Assembly: GCA_029782475.1 (NCBI GenBank)
Contig: JARPSM010000113.1
Coordinates: 1-33,393 of the forward strand
Length of the DNA stretch: 33,393 nt
Direction of reading: 5' to 3'
DNA from: Nitrososphaerota archaeon
Lineage (GTDB): Archaea; Thermoproteota; Nitrososphaeria; Nitrososphaerales; Nitrosopumilaceae
Positions 24,107 to 32,005 of the stretch are shown here, one piece after another. The notes beneath the pieces are model-generated. The model saw only the letters and a program-made list of their open reading frames with translations, ran no database searches and had not been told where the DNA came from. Both the position numbers and the translations under genes were made by a program. Each line of letters begins with the position of its first letter. Position 1 is the stretch's first letter.

Positions 24107-24632
24107 AAAATTTTCTTAATGCTTTGTATCTATGTGATAATTCATTTTTATTATTTAATTCTGCAAATGTTTTCTTAGAATTATTTGGAATGAATATCGG
24201 ATCATATCCCCAACCTTTACCTTTTTGAGTCTTAGATATTCTTCCATTTAATTTGCCTTCAAATGATTGCAAAATTGTTTTGTCACAATAAGTAATAATT
24301 GAAACAAATTTTGCTTTTCTGTTATTTTTTAATAAATTTAAAATTCCTTTATTCCCAATAGTTTTGAAAACATATGATGAATACGGACCTGGAAATCCAT
24401 CAACTGAATCAATGAATAAACCATCATCTTCAATAATGATAGGTTTTTTGAATATAGAATATGCATTCTTAGCTTTTGCCATTGCAATAGTATTGAGTGA
24501 ATGTGATTGGATTTCTTCTAAATTAGATTTTAAAAATCCAAGATCAATTCCCAGAGAATCCAAAATGGACTTTGCTTCTTGGTATTTGTGACTATTAGAG
24601 GAGACAAAAAATAGATCAAATGACTTGTGCAT
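24084..24632 (-). CDS. XTP/dITP pyrophosphatase (RdgB/HAM1 family)
   Basis: About 182 aa; a house-cleaning enzyme hydrolysing dITP/XTP and so keeping deaminated purines out of nucleic acids. Motifs: FVSSNSHKYQEAKSIL (SxNxxK-type nucleotide-binding start), IIEDDGLFIDSVDGFPGPYSS (catalytic Asp region), GRISKTQKGKGWGYDPIF and NELSHRYKAL (SHR motif). I prefer ATG 24632 because family proteins begin a few residues before the SSN motif; an in-frame ATG at 24650 is possible. The gene overlaps the end of bud32 by 17 bases and the 3' end of taw1 by 23. Probably co-transcribed with bud32. Confidence 0.9.
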   Translation of the reverse strand: MHKSFDLFFVSSNSHKYQEAKSILDSLGIDLGFLKSNLEEIQSHSLNTIAMAKAKNAYSIFKKPIIIEDDGLFIDSVDGFPGPYSSYVFKTIGNKGILNLLKNNRKAKFVSIITYCDKTILQSFEGKLNGRISKTQKGKGWGYDPIFIPNNSKKTFAELNNKNELSHRYKALRKFSKWYLHK

Positions 24633-25242
24633 ATCTTCCACGACTTTCAATTTCCAAGACTAGTTTAGTTATTTTAGAGTAATAGGAATGACCAACAATG
24701 GACTTGTACCCACTAAGGAAATTTTTCCATGAGGATAACATGATTTTAGCATGAGCACTGTTAAGAATTTCTTTAATTAGTCTCAAGTCAACAGCATGAT
24801 CTTCAGGTTTTATTGAAGTTTGAGATAATCCAAAATCAATTACAAATATAGTATTTTTAAATAAAATAAAATTTGAAGTTGTTAAATCACCATGCATTAC
24901 TCCATTCTTATGTAATGTACCTACCAATTTTCCAATATCCTTAGAGACTTTAATAATTTTTAATTCAGACAAATCATGTACTGGTTTACCAGGGATTTCT
25001 TGCATAGTTATTGACGTTTCATCTAAATTTACAAAGTAAACTAGTGGTGTATGTATTCCAAATGATTTTACAAGTGAGAGCATTTGAGATTCTTTGATAG
25101 TTCTTTGTTTACGAATTTTTGAATCAAGTAAAGAATTTCTATAAGTTTTGATTTTTCTAATTTTCAATATTGCCTTTGAATTTTGCCATTTAGTTTGATA
25201 CAGATCTGCTTCAGCACCTTTTTTGACTAATTTCATTAACAT
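24616..25242 (-). CDS. bud32: KEOPS kinase/ATPase Bud32
   Basis: 208-aa atypical small protein kinase of the PIPKE/Bud32 type. N-lobe GAEADLYQT (9-17), K27 in AILKIRK, the helix with KQRTIKESQML, catalytic HGDLTTSN (117-124) and DFGLS (136-140). It acts in KEOPS as an ATPase supporting Kae1 in t6A37 synthesis. In many euryarchaea Bud32 is fused to Kae1; here it is free, with Kae1 a separate gene on the same strand about 350 bases upstream. The first ATG was chosen; ATG 25236 is an alternative. Overlaps the ITPase gene. Confidence 0.92.
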   Translation of the reverse strand: MLMKLVKKGAEADLYQTKWQNSKAILKIRKIKTYRNSLLDSKIRKQRTIKESQMLSLVKSFGIHTPLVYFVNLDETSITMQEIPGKPVHDLSELKIIKVSKDIGKLVGTLHKNGVMHGDLTTSNFILFKNTIFVIDFGLSQTSIKPEDHAVDLRLIKEILNSAHAKIMLSSWKNFLSGYKSIVGHSYYSKITKLVLEIESRGRYAQVI

Positions 25243-25273
25243 TATAACCAGAAGGATTCAATAAAAATTAATC

Positions 25274-25597
25274 ATGGATGATGGAGAAAAACGCATCAAG
25301 CAAGAAGATTGTAGTGAGGATAAGTTAGGAGCAGGGATTTTAACATTAACAAGCAAGAGATTGGCATTTGATAAAACTAATGCAAGGATAATGGATTTTT
25401 CTAAACATTTCGGAGATACAGTTTTAGATATTTCATTAGATAAAGTAACAAAGACATGGAAAGAAGGCTTATTGATGAAAAAGGTATGTTTTACAGCAAA
25501 GACAGATGACGGAGAGCAAACTTTCAAGTTTGGAGTATTCAACACTAAAAGTTGGGTTAAAGATATAGAACAAACTATTAATGAAAACAAGAATTAG
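25274..25597 (+). CDS. PH/GRAM-like small protein between kae1 and bud32
   Basis: 107 aa with a pleckstrin-homology-like pattern: GILTLTSKRLAFDK (typical GxLxLTxxRLxF strand pair of bacterial/archaeal PH-like and GRAM proteins), ISLDKVTKTWKEGLL, then VCFTAKTDDGEQTFKFGV and a C-terminal helix (TKSWVKDIEQTINEN). No signal peptide. It is the only plus-strand gene inside an otherwise minus-strand run: divergent from bud32 (31 bases apart) and tail-to-tail with kae1, overlapping its stop by 4 bases. Role unknown; association with KEOPS genes may be coincidence. Confidence 0.65.
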   Translation: MDDGEKRIKQEDCSEDKLGAGILTLTSKRLAFDKTNARIMDFSKHFGDTVLDISLDKVTKTWKEGLLMKKVCFTAKTDDGEQTFKFGVFNTKSWVKDIEQTINENKN

Positions 25598-26577
25598 TAT
25601 TCAACTTTTACAGTATCTAATCTCCAAGATTGAGTAACAAATGTATCTTTTAATTTTACACCAGATTTTATCTGAGATTCAAGTAATCCAGTCCAACAAA
25701 TTTGACTTCCGCAATCTCCAGCATATTTTAATGGAACAACAAAAAATTTACAACCATGTCTTTTACAAACATCTTTTAGCATTTCAGATAATCGTTTGTT
25801 AGCAGCAACTCCTCCAACAATCATTAATTCTTTTTTTCTTGTAAATGATAGAGCGCGTTCTACTGCCTCACTTATCATAGCAAATGCAGTTTCTTGAAGT
25901 GAGTAGCAAGCATCAACCTTATTTTTTGTTGCAGCAGATTTTGTTGCAGATAACAATCCAGAAAAAGATACATCATTGCCTTTTACAGAATATGGCAAAG
26001 TGACATAATTTGAGGATGTGGATGCTAACTCTTCAATATTTTTTCCACATGGAGATGCAAACCCAATTGAACGTCCAAATTGATCTAATAATTGGCCCAG
26101 AGTGATGTCCAATGTCTCTCCAAATACTCTCCATTGCTTATTTAGAAATGCCAAAAGCATGGTATGCCCCCCTGAAACTAAAAGTACAAGAGGATTAGCA
26201 GAACCAGTTAGTAATTTTCCTAATTCGATATGTCCAATTGCATGATTTACTGGATATATTGGAATTTTGTAATATGAAGAAAGAGATCTAGCAACTACTG
26301 CACCTACACGTAAACATGGACCCAGCCCCGGACCTGCAGCATATGAAACAATATCCAAGTCTTTGACAGTTGCATTTGCTTCTTGAAGACAATCAGAAAG
26401 TACCTGGGAACTATTCTCAATATGATGTCGTGATGCCTCTCTAGGATGAATTCCCTCTCCTTCTTCAGGGCGATAGATTTTACGTATGTCTGAAAGAATT
26501 TTTCCTTTTTTTCCACGTTTTTCAATTATTGCACAAGAAAATGTGTGAGCAGTACTCTCTATTCCCAATCCCAACAT
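25594..26577 (-). CDS. kae1: KEOPS threonylcarbamoyl transferase Kae1 (TsaD homologue)
   Basis: About 327 aa; transfers the threonylcarbamoyl group to A37 of ANN-decoding tRNAs. ASKHA-type features: start MLGLGIESTAHTFSCAII, metal-binding His in NHAIGHIE (H112, H116 with N111), LVSGGHTMLL, and VSFSGLLSATKSA. ATG 26577 is chosen rather than 26604 because the family begins at the LGLGIESTAH segment and only one base then separates it from the ychF stop, suggesting an operon order ychF-kae1. No Bud32 domain is fused at the C terminus; the protein ends normally. Confidence 0.95.
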   Translation of the reverse strand: MLGLGIESTAHTFSCAIIEKRGKKGKILSDIRKIYRPEEGEGIHPREASRHHIENSSQVLSDCLQEANATVKDLDIVSYAAGPGLGPCLRVGAVVARSLSSYYKIPIYPVNHAIGHIELGKLLTGSANPLVLLVSGGHTMLLAFLNKQWRVFGETLDITLGQLLDQFGRSIGFASPCGKNIEELASTSSNYVTLPYSVKGNDVSFSGLLSATKSAATKNKVDACYSLQETAFAMISEAVERALSFTRKKELMIVGGVAANKRLSEMLKDVCKRHGCKFFVVPLKYAGDCGSQICWTGLLESQIKSGVKLKDTFVTQSWRLDTVKVEY

Positions 26578-26578
26578 A

Positions 26579-27775
26579 TCAACCACGACTTGATGTGGAA
26601 ACAATTTTGATCACATCGCCATTTTTGAGTTTTTGATCTCCACTAATCCTTTGTTTTGTTTTACAATCTATTGCATGCAAAAACCCCTTTGCAATATCTG
26701 CATGAATTAATCCTGCCAGATCTTTAGCAGTAGAATCTTGTGGAACTAATTTTGTATCAGGTAAAATTACTCCATCTTTGCTAGTAAGTTTAGTTTCATC
26801 TTCTACAGGATACACAACGATATATTTTAGAGAATCAAAAACAGCAGTATTTAGAATTTTTTGAATTCCTGTTGAATCAATTTTTGAGAAAACTGATTTT
26901 ACTAAATCAAGTGCTTTTTGTTGCGGTGGAGGGATGTCTTTTCCTTCAATAGGAGTAAATCCTTTATCTCCAGAAGAATAATTTACAATTCCAGCTTTTG
27001 ATGCTTTTCGTAAAAGTAATTCAGTTTCTGCACTACATGGAATTACATTATCAGGAATTTTCTTAATTATATCCAAGTCCTGGCAAAGGTCTGCCTTGTT
27101 TGCTGCAATGATCATCGGTTTTGTGTTTTTTCTTAATTCTTTGACAAAAGTTTCAATATCTTCGTCTACCCATTCTTTTGGATTTTTAGCCATGAATCCT
27201 AATTTTTGAAGAATTTCTTGAACTTGAAAATCTTTAATTCCTAATCCAGAAAATCTTTTTGCAATACCATCAGTTAGTTTTGCACGTTTTTGATCTATTT
27301 CTCGGGTAATTTTATCCCATTCTCTTTTTAAAATATCTGCAAACCATTGATCAAATTCATCTTGTACAAAAGCTACATCTTCTAATGGATCATGAGTTCC
27401 AACTGGAACAGATTGTCCTTGAATATCTGTTGTTCCAGCAATATCAACAACATGAATTAAAACTTCAGCTTGTCGCGCATCATCAAGAAATTGATTTCCC
27501 AATCCTTTACCTTCATGAGCTCCAGGTACTAATCCTGCAACATCAATGAGTTTAACAGGAATAAAACGTGTACCATTTACACATAATTCATTTTCATGTT
27601 TAATTTCAAAATGTTTGCAAGCACAATCTGCTTTTACAAACGCTACCCCCACATTAGGTTCAATTGTTGTAAAAGGGAAATTTCCTGTTGCAACAGGTGT
27701 TTCAGTTGCAGCTGAGAAGAATGTAGATTTACCAACATTTGCCTTTCCTAGTAAACCAATTTGCAATACTGTCAA
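26579..27775 (-). CDS. YchF/OLA1-type GTPase with TGS domain
   Basis: 398-aa Obg-family P-loop NTPase. G1 GKANVGKST (10-18), G2 region FPFTTIEPNVG, G3 DVAGLVPGAHEGKGLGNQF, G4 NKADL, plus a central coiled-coil insertion (IDQKRAKLTDGIAKRF) and a C-terminal TGS domain near 310-398 ending in KNGDVIKIVSTSSRG. YchF/OLA1 proteins associate with ribosomes and often hydrolyse ATP; nucleotide preference here is unverified. TTG start at 27775 places the G1 motif ten residues from the N-terminus as in homologues. One base separates it from kae1, suggesting co-transcription. Confidence 0.93.
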   Translation of the reverse strand: MTVLQIGLLGKANVGKSTFFSAATETPVATGNFPFTTIEPNVGVAFVKADCACKHFEIKHENELCVNGTRFIPVKLIDVAGLVPGAHEGKGLGNQFLDDARQAEVLIHVVDIAGTTDIQGQSVPVGTHDPLEDVAFVQDEFDQWFADILKREWDKITREIDQKRAKLTDGIAKRFSGLGIKDFQVQEILQKLGFMAKNPKEWVDEDIETFVKELRKNTKPMIIAANKADLCQDLDIIKKIPDNVIPCSAETELLLRKASKAGIVNYSSGDKGFTPIEGKDIPPPQQKALDLVKSVFSKIDSTGIQKILNTAVFDSLKYIVVYPVEDETKLTSKDGVILPDTKLVPQDSTAKDLAGLIHADIAKGFLHAIDCKTKQRISGDQKLKNGDVIKIVSTSSRG

Positions 27776-27839
27776 AAATCTAATTCTACTTATTAGTATT
27801 GCAGAAATCGTTTAATCTAGTTAATTATGATTTCATATC

Positions 27840-28388
27840 ATGTCAATAGTAATTACAGGTAATCCAGGTGTAGGAAAGCACACAATCACACAACTAATTG
27901 CAGATAAAATGAAATTACCGATAATTGATATTAATAAAATTGCAAAGGATTCACAACTATTTGAAAAAAATGGTAATGTAAATGACGTAGATGTTGAAGT
28001 GCTTGAAAAAATTCTTGAATCAAAAATTTCTGAAAATAATATAATCGTAGGACATTTGGCACCATACGTCCTACGAAAAAACCAAGTAAAACTAATCATA
28101 GTATTACGAAAAAGCCCATATGATTTGATTCCAGTTTATGAAAATAGAAAGTATGATAATGTAAAAATCAGAGATAATGTAGGTAGTGAGGTTTTAGGGG
28201 TTATAGCAAATGATGCAATGGGTAAATTTCAAGAAAAAACATTTCAAATTAACGTCAGTGGAAAGCCAGTGGCAGAAATGTTTGAAAAAGTCATGAGTGT
28301 AATTATGAATAAAAAAGGAAATGAAGTAGTAGATTGGCTAGAATTAGTGAGAAAAAATAATGATTTAGGAAAATTTTTTGCTGATTGA
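27840..28388 (+). CDS. AK6/Fap7-type adenylate kinase
   Basis: 182-aa P-loop kinase. Walker A GNPGVGKHT (7-15) with a tightly packed N-terminus; IIDINKIAKDSQLF, VDVEVLEKILES, NNIIVGHLAPY and KLIIVLRKSP follow the AK6/Fap7 pattern. In eukaryotes and archaea this enzyme acts with ribosomal protein uS11 in late small-subunit assembly and has adenylate kinase/ATPase activity. The C-terminal helix (EVVDWLELVRKNNDLGKFFAD) is consistent in length. It precedes the TGT gene by 13 bases and is probably co-transcribed with it. Divergent from ychF. Confidence 0.85.
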   Translation: MSIVITGNPGVGKHTITQLIADKMKLPIIDINKIAKDSQLFEKNGNVNDVDVEVLEKILESKISENNIIVGHLAPYVLRKNQVKLIIVLRKSPYDLIPVYENRKYDNVKIRDNVGSEVLGVIANDAMGKFQEKTFQINVSGKPVAEMFEKVMSVIMNKKGNEVVDWLELVRKNNDLGKFFAD

Positions 28389-28401
28389 TTAAATAACGCC
28401 T

Positions 28402-29931
28402 TTGAATTTGTGTAATTACTTGTTTGAAATCTCTAAAACTGATTTAGCTGGAAGAATCGGGACTCTGTATACCAATCATGGGGAAATTGAGACTCCAGCT
28501 TATGTTCCAGTTATTCATCCAGTCAAACAAACAATTCCATCTAAAAAAATTAAAGAGATTGGTTTTGATTTAGTAATTACCAATGCCTACATTACAAGAA
28601 ATAGTTACGGTGATGAAGCAATAGAGAAAGGGATTCATAAAATAATTAATTTCGATGGCGGAGTAATGACAGATTCTGGAGGTTATCAAGTACTTGAATA
28701 CGGAGATGTCGATGTGCTACCACCAGATATGGCAAATTTTGAAAGAGGTATCTTAACTGATTTTGCAATTCCACTTGATAAACCAACAGGATATGGAATG
28801 CCAATTAAAAAAGCAGAAGCTTATGTTAAACACACCCTAGATGTTTGTAAACAAACTCTAGAAGATAGTACAGATAATGGTCAAATTTGGATAGGCCCAA
28901 TTCAAGGAGGAGAACATTTTGATCTTGTTGGAAAATCTACAAAAAGTTTAGTCAAAATGGGATTTCAAATGCTTGCATTAGGAAGTCCAGTTGAATTTAT
29001 GGAGTCATATGAATACAGATTATTAGCACAAATGATAGTTGCTGCAAAGAAACAGATGCCACATTCAATTCCATTACACCTATTTGGTGCAGGGCATCCA
29101 CTCACTATACCATTTGCAATAGCTTTAGGATGTGATACTTTTGATTCAGCATCATACATGCTTTATGCAAAACAACTCAGATACATCACAGATGATGGTA
29201 CACGATATTTATCAGATATTTCCACATTTCCATGCAATTGTGAAATATGTTCAAAATACACCCCAAATGAATTTCGTCAATTAGAGGCCACTGAAAAAAT
29301 AAATCAGTTAGCAGTTCATAATTTGTATGCAATTAAACTAGAAGTAGACAAAGTAAAACAAGCAATTCATGAAGGAAGGTTATGGGAGTATGTAATCAAA
29401 AAAGCAAGAGCCCATCCAAAGTTATTTGAGATGATTGAAGTTATGACTGAAAACTATGAATTTTTAGGTTTAGGAACTCCAAAATTCAAAGAAAAAGCAA
29501 TTTTCTTATTCAGTAAAGAGGATCAATATAGGCCAGAAGTTCAATCATTCCACAATACGGTTAGAAAATTCAAATCAAAGAAAAAAAAATTGATCATAAC
29601 CAAAGAATCAAGTTCAAAACCAGGATATCTTTCACATGAATATGCCAACCTAAAAAAGAAAACTAAAGATTTTAAATTATTTCAAGTTTGTCAATATAAT
29701 CCGCTTTTAGGATTAATACCAATTGAGATTTCAGATATTTTTCCAGCAGCACACCATGAAACTTCTAGAATAAACTTTGAACCAAATGAATTTCCTGTGT
29801 TTGAGAAAACATGGAATGATTTCTTTACAAACAATGAATTTTCTGAAATTCATTTTGATAAAGAGGATAAATTTCTAAAATATTTTGTAAAGAGTTTACC
29901 AAAAGAGATCAAGAAAAAATCTTTTGCGTAA
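28402..29931 (+). CDS. tgtA: archaeosine tRNA-guanine transglycosylase (TgtA)
   Basis: 509 aa. Exchanges guanine-15 of tRNA for preQ0, the first committed tRNA step of archaeosine synthesis. Catalytic barrel: MTDSGGYQ with D91, WIGPIQGG, LHLFGAGHPLT and the nucleophile region CDTFDSASYMLYA. A zinc site CNCEIC (C278, C280, C283) is followed by HNLYAIKLE. The C-terminal part (about 340-509) is the archaeal extension, but I do not see an evident PUA module, so this may be the shorter form with the PUA part encoded elsewhere. TTG start 28402. Confidence 0.92.
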   Translation: MNLCNYLFEISKTDLAGRIGTLYTNHGEIETPAYVPVIHPVKQTIPSKKIKEIGFDLVITNAYITRNSYGDEAIEKGIHKIINFDGGVMTDSGGYQVLEYGDVDVLPPDMANFERGILTDFAIPLDKPTGYGMPIKKAEAYVKHTLDVCKQTLEDSTDNGQIWIGPIQGGEHFDLVGKSTKSLVKMGFQMLALGSPVEFMESYEYRLLAQMIVAAKKQMPHSIPLHLFGAGHPLTIPFAIALGCDTFDSASYMLYAKQLRYITDDGTRYLSDISTFPCNCEICSKYTPNEFRQLEATEKINQLAVHNLYAIKLEVDKVKQAIHEGRLWEYVIKKARAHPKLFEMIEVMTENYEFLGLGTPKFKEKAIFLFSKEDQYRPEVQSFHNTVRKFKSKKKKLIITKESSSKPGYLSHEYANLKKKTKDFKLFQVCQYNPLLGLIPIEISDIFPAAHHETSRINFEPNEFPVFEKTWNDFFTNNEFSEIHFDKEDKFLKYFVKSLPKEIKKKSFA

Positions 29932-29969
29932 TTAAAAATAAGAAAAAAGAATGTGCTAAAAGATGCGGC

Positions 29970-30272
29970 TTATAGAGCTGCGTCTTCAGCCCAACCTTTG
30001 ATGAAGATACCGTTTTTGTGAAGAGGTACTGGTTGTCCAGCTGTGTAATTCATTGGTCTCATCCAAAAGATTGATTTTGTTGGACATACACCTATGCATG
30101 CACCATCAGAAATACATCTTTCTGGGTAGAAAACAAATGCTTTACCTCTCTTCCAGCCTTCAACAGGTTTGACTCTAAGGACATCAGGACCAAGAGTTGT
30201 ACAGATTTCTACACATAGTGCACATCCGATACATCTTTGTTCATCAATGTCTGGAAGTATTGCTATTGGCAT
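29970..30272 (-). CDS. seven-cysteine (predicted 7Fe) dicluster ferredoxin
   Basis: 100-aa electron carrier. Motif 1 is CIGCALCVEIC (C14, C17, C20, C24). Motif 2 is C53-ISD-GA-C59-IGV-C63-P, i.e. CxxDxxCxxxCP with Asp56 in place of the second Cys. By analogy to archaeal 7Fe ferredoxins one cluster would be [4Fe-4S] and the other [3Fe-4S] or Asp-ligated [4Fe-4S]. Around the clusters are WKRGKAFVFYPER and a C-terminal extension with MRPMNYTAGQPVPLHKNG. Strong TATA box at leaderless spacing suggests high expression. Convergent with tgtA. Confidence 0.9.
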   Translation of the reverse strand: MPIAILPDIDEQRCIGCALCVEICTTLGPDVLRVKPVEGWKRGKAFVFYPERCISDGACIGVCPTKSIFWMRPMNYTAGQPVPLHKNGIFIKGWAEDAAL

Positions 30273-30296
30273 TACAAAGATTAGATTGCTTGGTAC

Positions 30297-30305
30297 CTAT
30301 TTAAA
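30297..30305 (-). promoter_or_regulatory. TATA box for the ferredoxin gene
   Basis: TTTAAATAG on the minus strand, 25-33 bases before ATG 30272; a near-consensus archaeal box at leaderless spacing. Confidence 0.6.
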
Positions 30306-30380
30306 CCATGATCGAAATTCATAACCCTGTTATGAAAATGATCGATTCAAAATGTATGCGGAAAATCTAGATTGAAGAAT

Positions 30381-30414
30381 TTAAAAAACAAAAAGACAAC
30401 GTGGTGTTCACGTT
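30381..30414 (-). terminator. hairpin plus T-run terminator after the 70-aa gene
   Basis: Minus strand: AACGTG-AACAC-CACGTT, a perfect 6-bp stem directly abutting the stop codon, followed by the U-rich run GTCTTTTTGTTTTTTAA. This is a bacterial-looking intrinsic terminator, notable because archaeal terminators usually need only the U-run. Confidence 0.55.
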
Positions 30415-30626
30415 TATTTTCTCATTGCATCTATTTGACCTGAGGTTACCCAGTCAAGTAGTTCTGCTGAAGAAGGATTAAGGTCTGCTTTCTTATTCAT
30501 AAGATTGTTTACCCAAATCCAGTTGAGTTGGTTTAAGAGTGGTTTGTTTGCTTCATCACCAGCACGTGTCTTTGCGACTACGGCCTGGTCTTGCTGTGCT
30601 AACCAATCTGCGAAACTTCTTCCCAT
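30414..30626 (-). CDS. 70-aa uncharacterised protein
   Basis: Small soluble protein (MGRSFADWLAQQDQAVVAK...). It is helical, with several Trp (DWLAQQ, LNWIWVNNLMNKK, LDWVTSG), no Cys, no signal peptide and no motif I recognise. Its composition (richer in Ala, Gln and GC-ending codons than its neighbours) together with a TATA-like GCTTTAATTAG about 25-35 bases upstream and a clean terminator indicates a well-expressed single gene. Function unknown. Confidence 0.7.
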   Translation of the reverse strand: MGRSFADWLAQQDQAVVAKTRAGDEANKPLLNQLNWIWVNNLMNKKADLNPSSAELLDWVTSGQIDAMRK

Positions 30627-30739
30627 GAGGATCGAATCTTAGCTTACACTAATTAAAGCTTTTGTAGATTACACGATAGGCGTAATGATCGGATCACCTC
30701 TAAGAAGGTTTTAACGTAGATAAAAATCCAATTTAATCC

Positions 30740-32005
30740 TTGGATGTTAAAGTTTTAGGTGCTGCAAACGAAGTAGGCAGATCAGGATTTCTAGTTAATT
30801 GTAATGGTACTAAATTATTACTTGATTATGGTGTAATGTTTGGAAGAAGAGGTTCCCCTCCACAATATCCACTCCATGTAAAACCAAAAGATTTGGATGC
30901 GATTATTATCACACATGCACATTTAGATCATTCAGGAAACGTTCCATCCCTATTTGTCAGCGGAAATACTGACGTATACGCTACACCTCCAACATTTGAC
31001 CTTTCAAAATTATTAATTAATGACATGTTAAAAATTGAAAAAAATGCACATCCATTTGATTTACCTGAATTAAATAATATGATGAAAAATGCTAAAGAAA
31101 TTGGATTCAAACAAAAAGTAACCAAAGGAAATGCAACTTTTGAATTTAGAGAATCAGGACATGTGATTGGCGGAAGCACCGTATTAGTAGAATCTGAGAA
31201 AAAACGTCTGTTCTACACAGGGGATATCAAAACAAACGGCTCAAGAATGCTTCGAGAGATGGATATGGATATAGGAGAAATTGATATGTTGATTACTGAA
31301 AGTACTTATGCAAAAACAGAACAAAAACCAAGAAAAGAATCAGAAACTGAATTAATAGAATTTGCAAATGAAGTAATGGATAGAAAAGGGATTTTATTCA
31401 TTCCATCATTTTCTGTAGAACGTTCTCAAGAAATAGCATGTATTTTGAGAAGTTCAAATTTTAAACATAAAATCATCATGGATGGAATGGCATTAAAAGT
31501 TAATGAAATAATGTTCAAGCATCCAGAATATCTAAGAGATCCCAAAGTATTTTCTGAAGCAATCAAAAGTTCAACTGCAATTAAAGAACATGCAGAAAGA
31601 AAACGTGCAATGGGAGAACCTTGTGTTGTAATATCTCCAGCTGGCATGTTAGTAGGAGGAAATGCAGTTTATTATTTACAACAATTATCTTTTGATAGTA
31701 AAAATGGAATAGCCCTCGTATCGTATCAAGGTGAAGGTACACCAGGTAAAAAATTACTAGATACAGGAATGGTTTCAACTAGAGGTAAAGATCTCCAGGT
31801 AAAAGCAGAAGTTAAACAATTTCAATTTTCAGGACATGCAGACAAAAAAGAATTGTTTGACATGATTAAGAAAGTTAAAGGAAACCCAAAAGTGTGGACA
31901 GTTCACGGAGATTCAGAATCATGTCAAATTTTTGCTCAAGAAATCCATGAGAAATTTGGTTTTGAAACACATGCACCTGCAGTTAATGAAGAAACATCCA
32001 TCTAA
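30740..32005 (+). CDS. beta-CASP metallo-beta-lactamase RNase (archaeal CPSF-like, no KH domain)
   Basis: 421-aa Zn-dependent RNase. HxHxDH at T58-H64 (H59, H61, D63, H64), SGHVIGGST and YTGDIK supply further metal ligands; the beta-CASP part has ESTYA, SFSVERSQE, SPAGML and a late His in FSGHADKKEL and VHGDSESCQIF. It lacks the N-terminal KH domains of aCPSF1, so it is closest to aCPSF2-type enzymes; endo- versus exonuclease activity cannot be told. TTG start 30740; the first residues DVKVLGAANEVGRSGFLV match the family's start. The next gene overlaps its 3' end. Confidence 0.9.
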   Translation: MDVKVLGAANEVGRSGFLVNCNGTKLLLDYGVMFGRRGSPPQYPLHVKPKDLDAIIITHAHLDHSGNVPSLFVSGNTDVYATPPTFDLSKLLINDMLKIEKNAHPFDLPELNNMMKNAKEIGFKQKVTKGNATFEFRESGHVIGGSTVLVESEKKRLFYTGDIKTNGSRMLREMDMDIGEIDMLITESTYAKTEQKPRKESETELIEFANEVMDRKGILFIPSFSVERSQEIACILRSSNFKHKIIMDGMALKVNEIMFKHPEYLRDPKVFSEAIKSSTAIKEHAERKRAMGEPCVVISPAGMLVGGNAVYYLQQLSFDSKNGIALVSYQGEGTPGKKLLDTGMVSTRGKDLQVKAEVKQFQFSGHADKKELFDMIKKVKGNPKVWTVHGDSESCQIFAQEIHEKFGFETHAPAVNEETSI

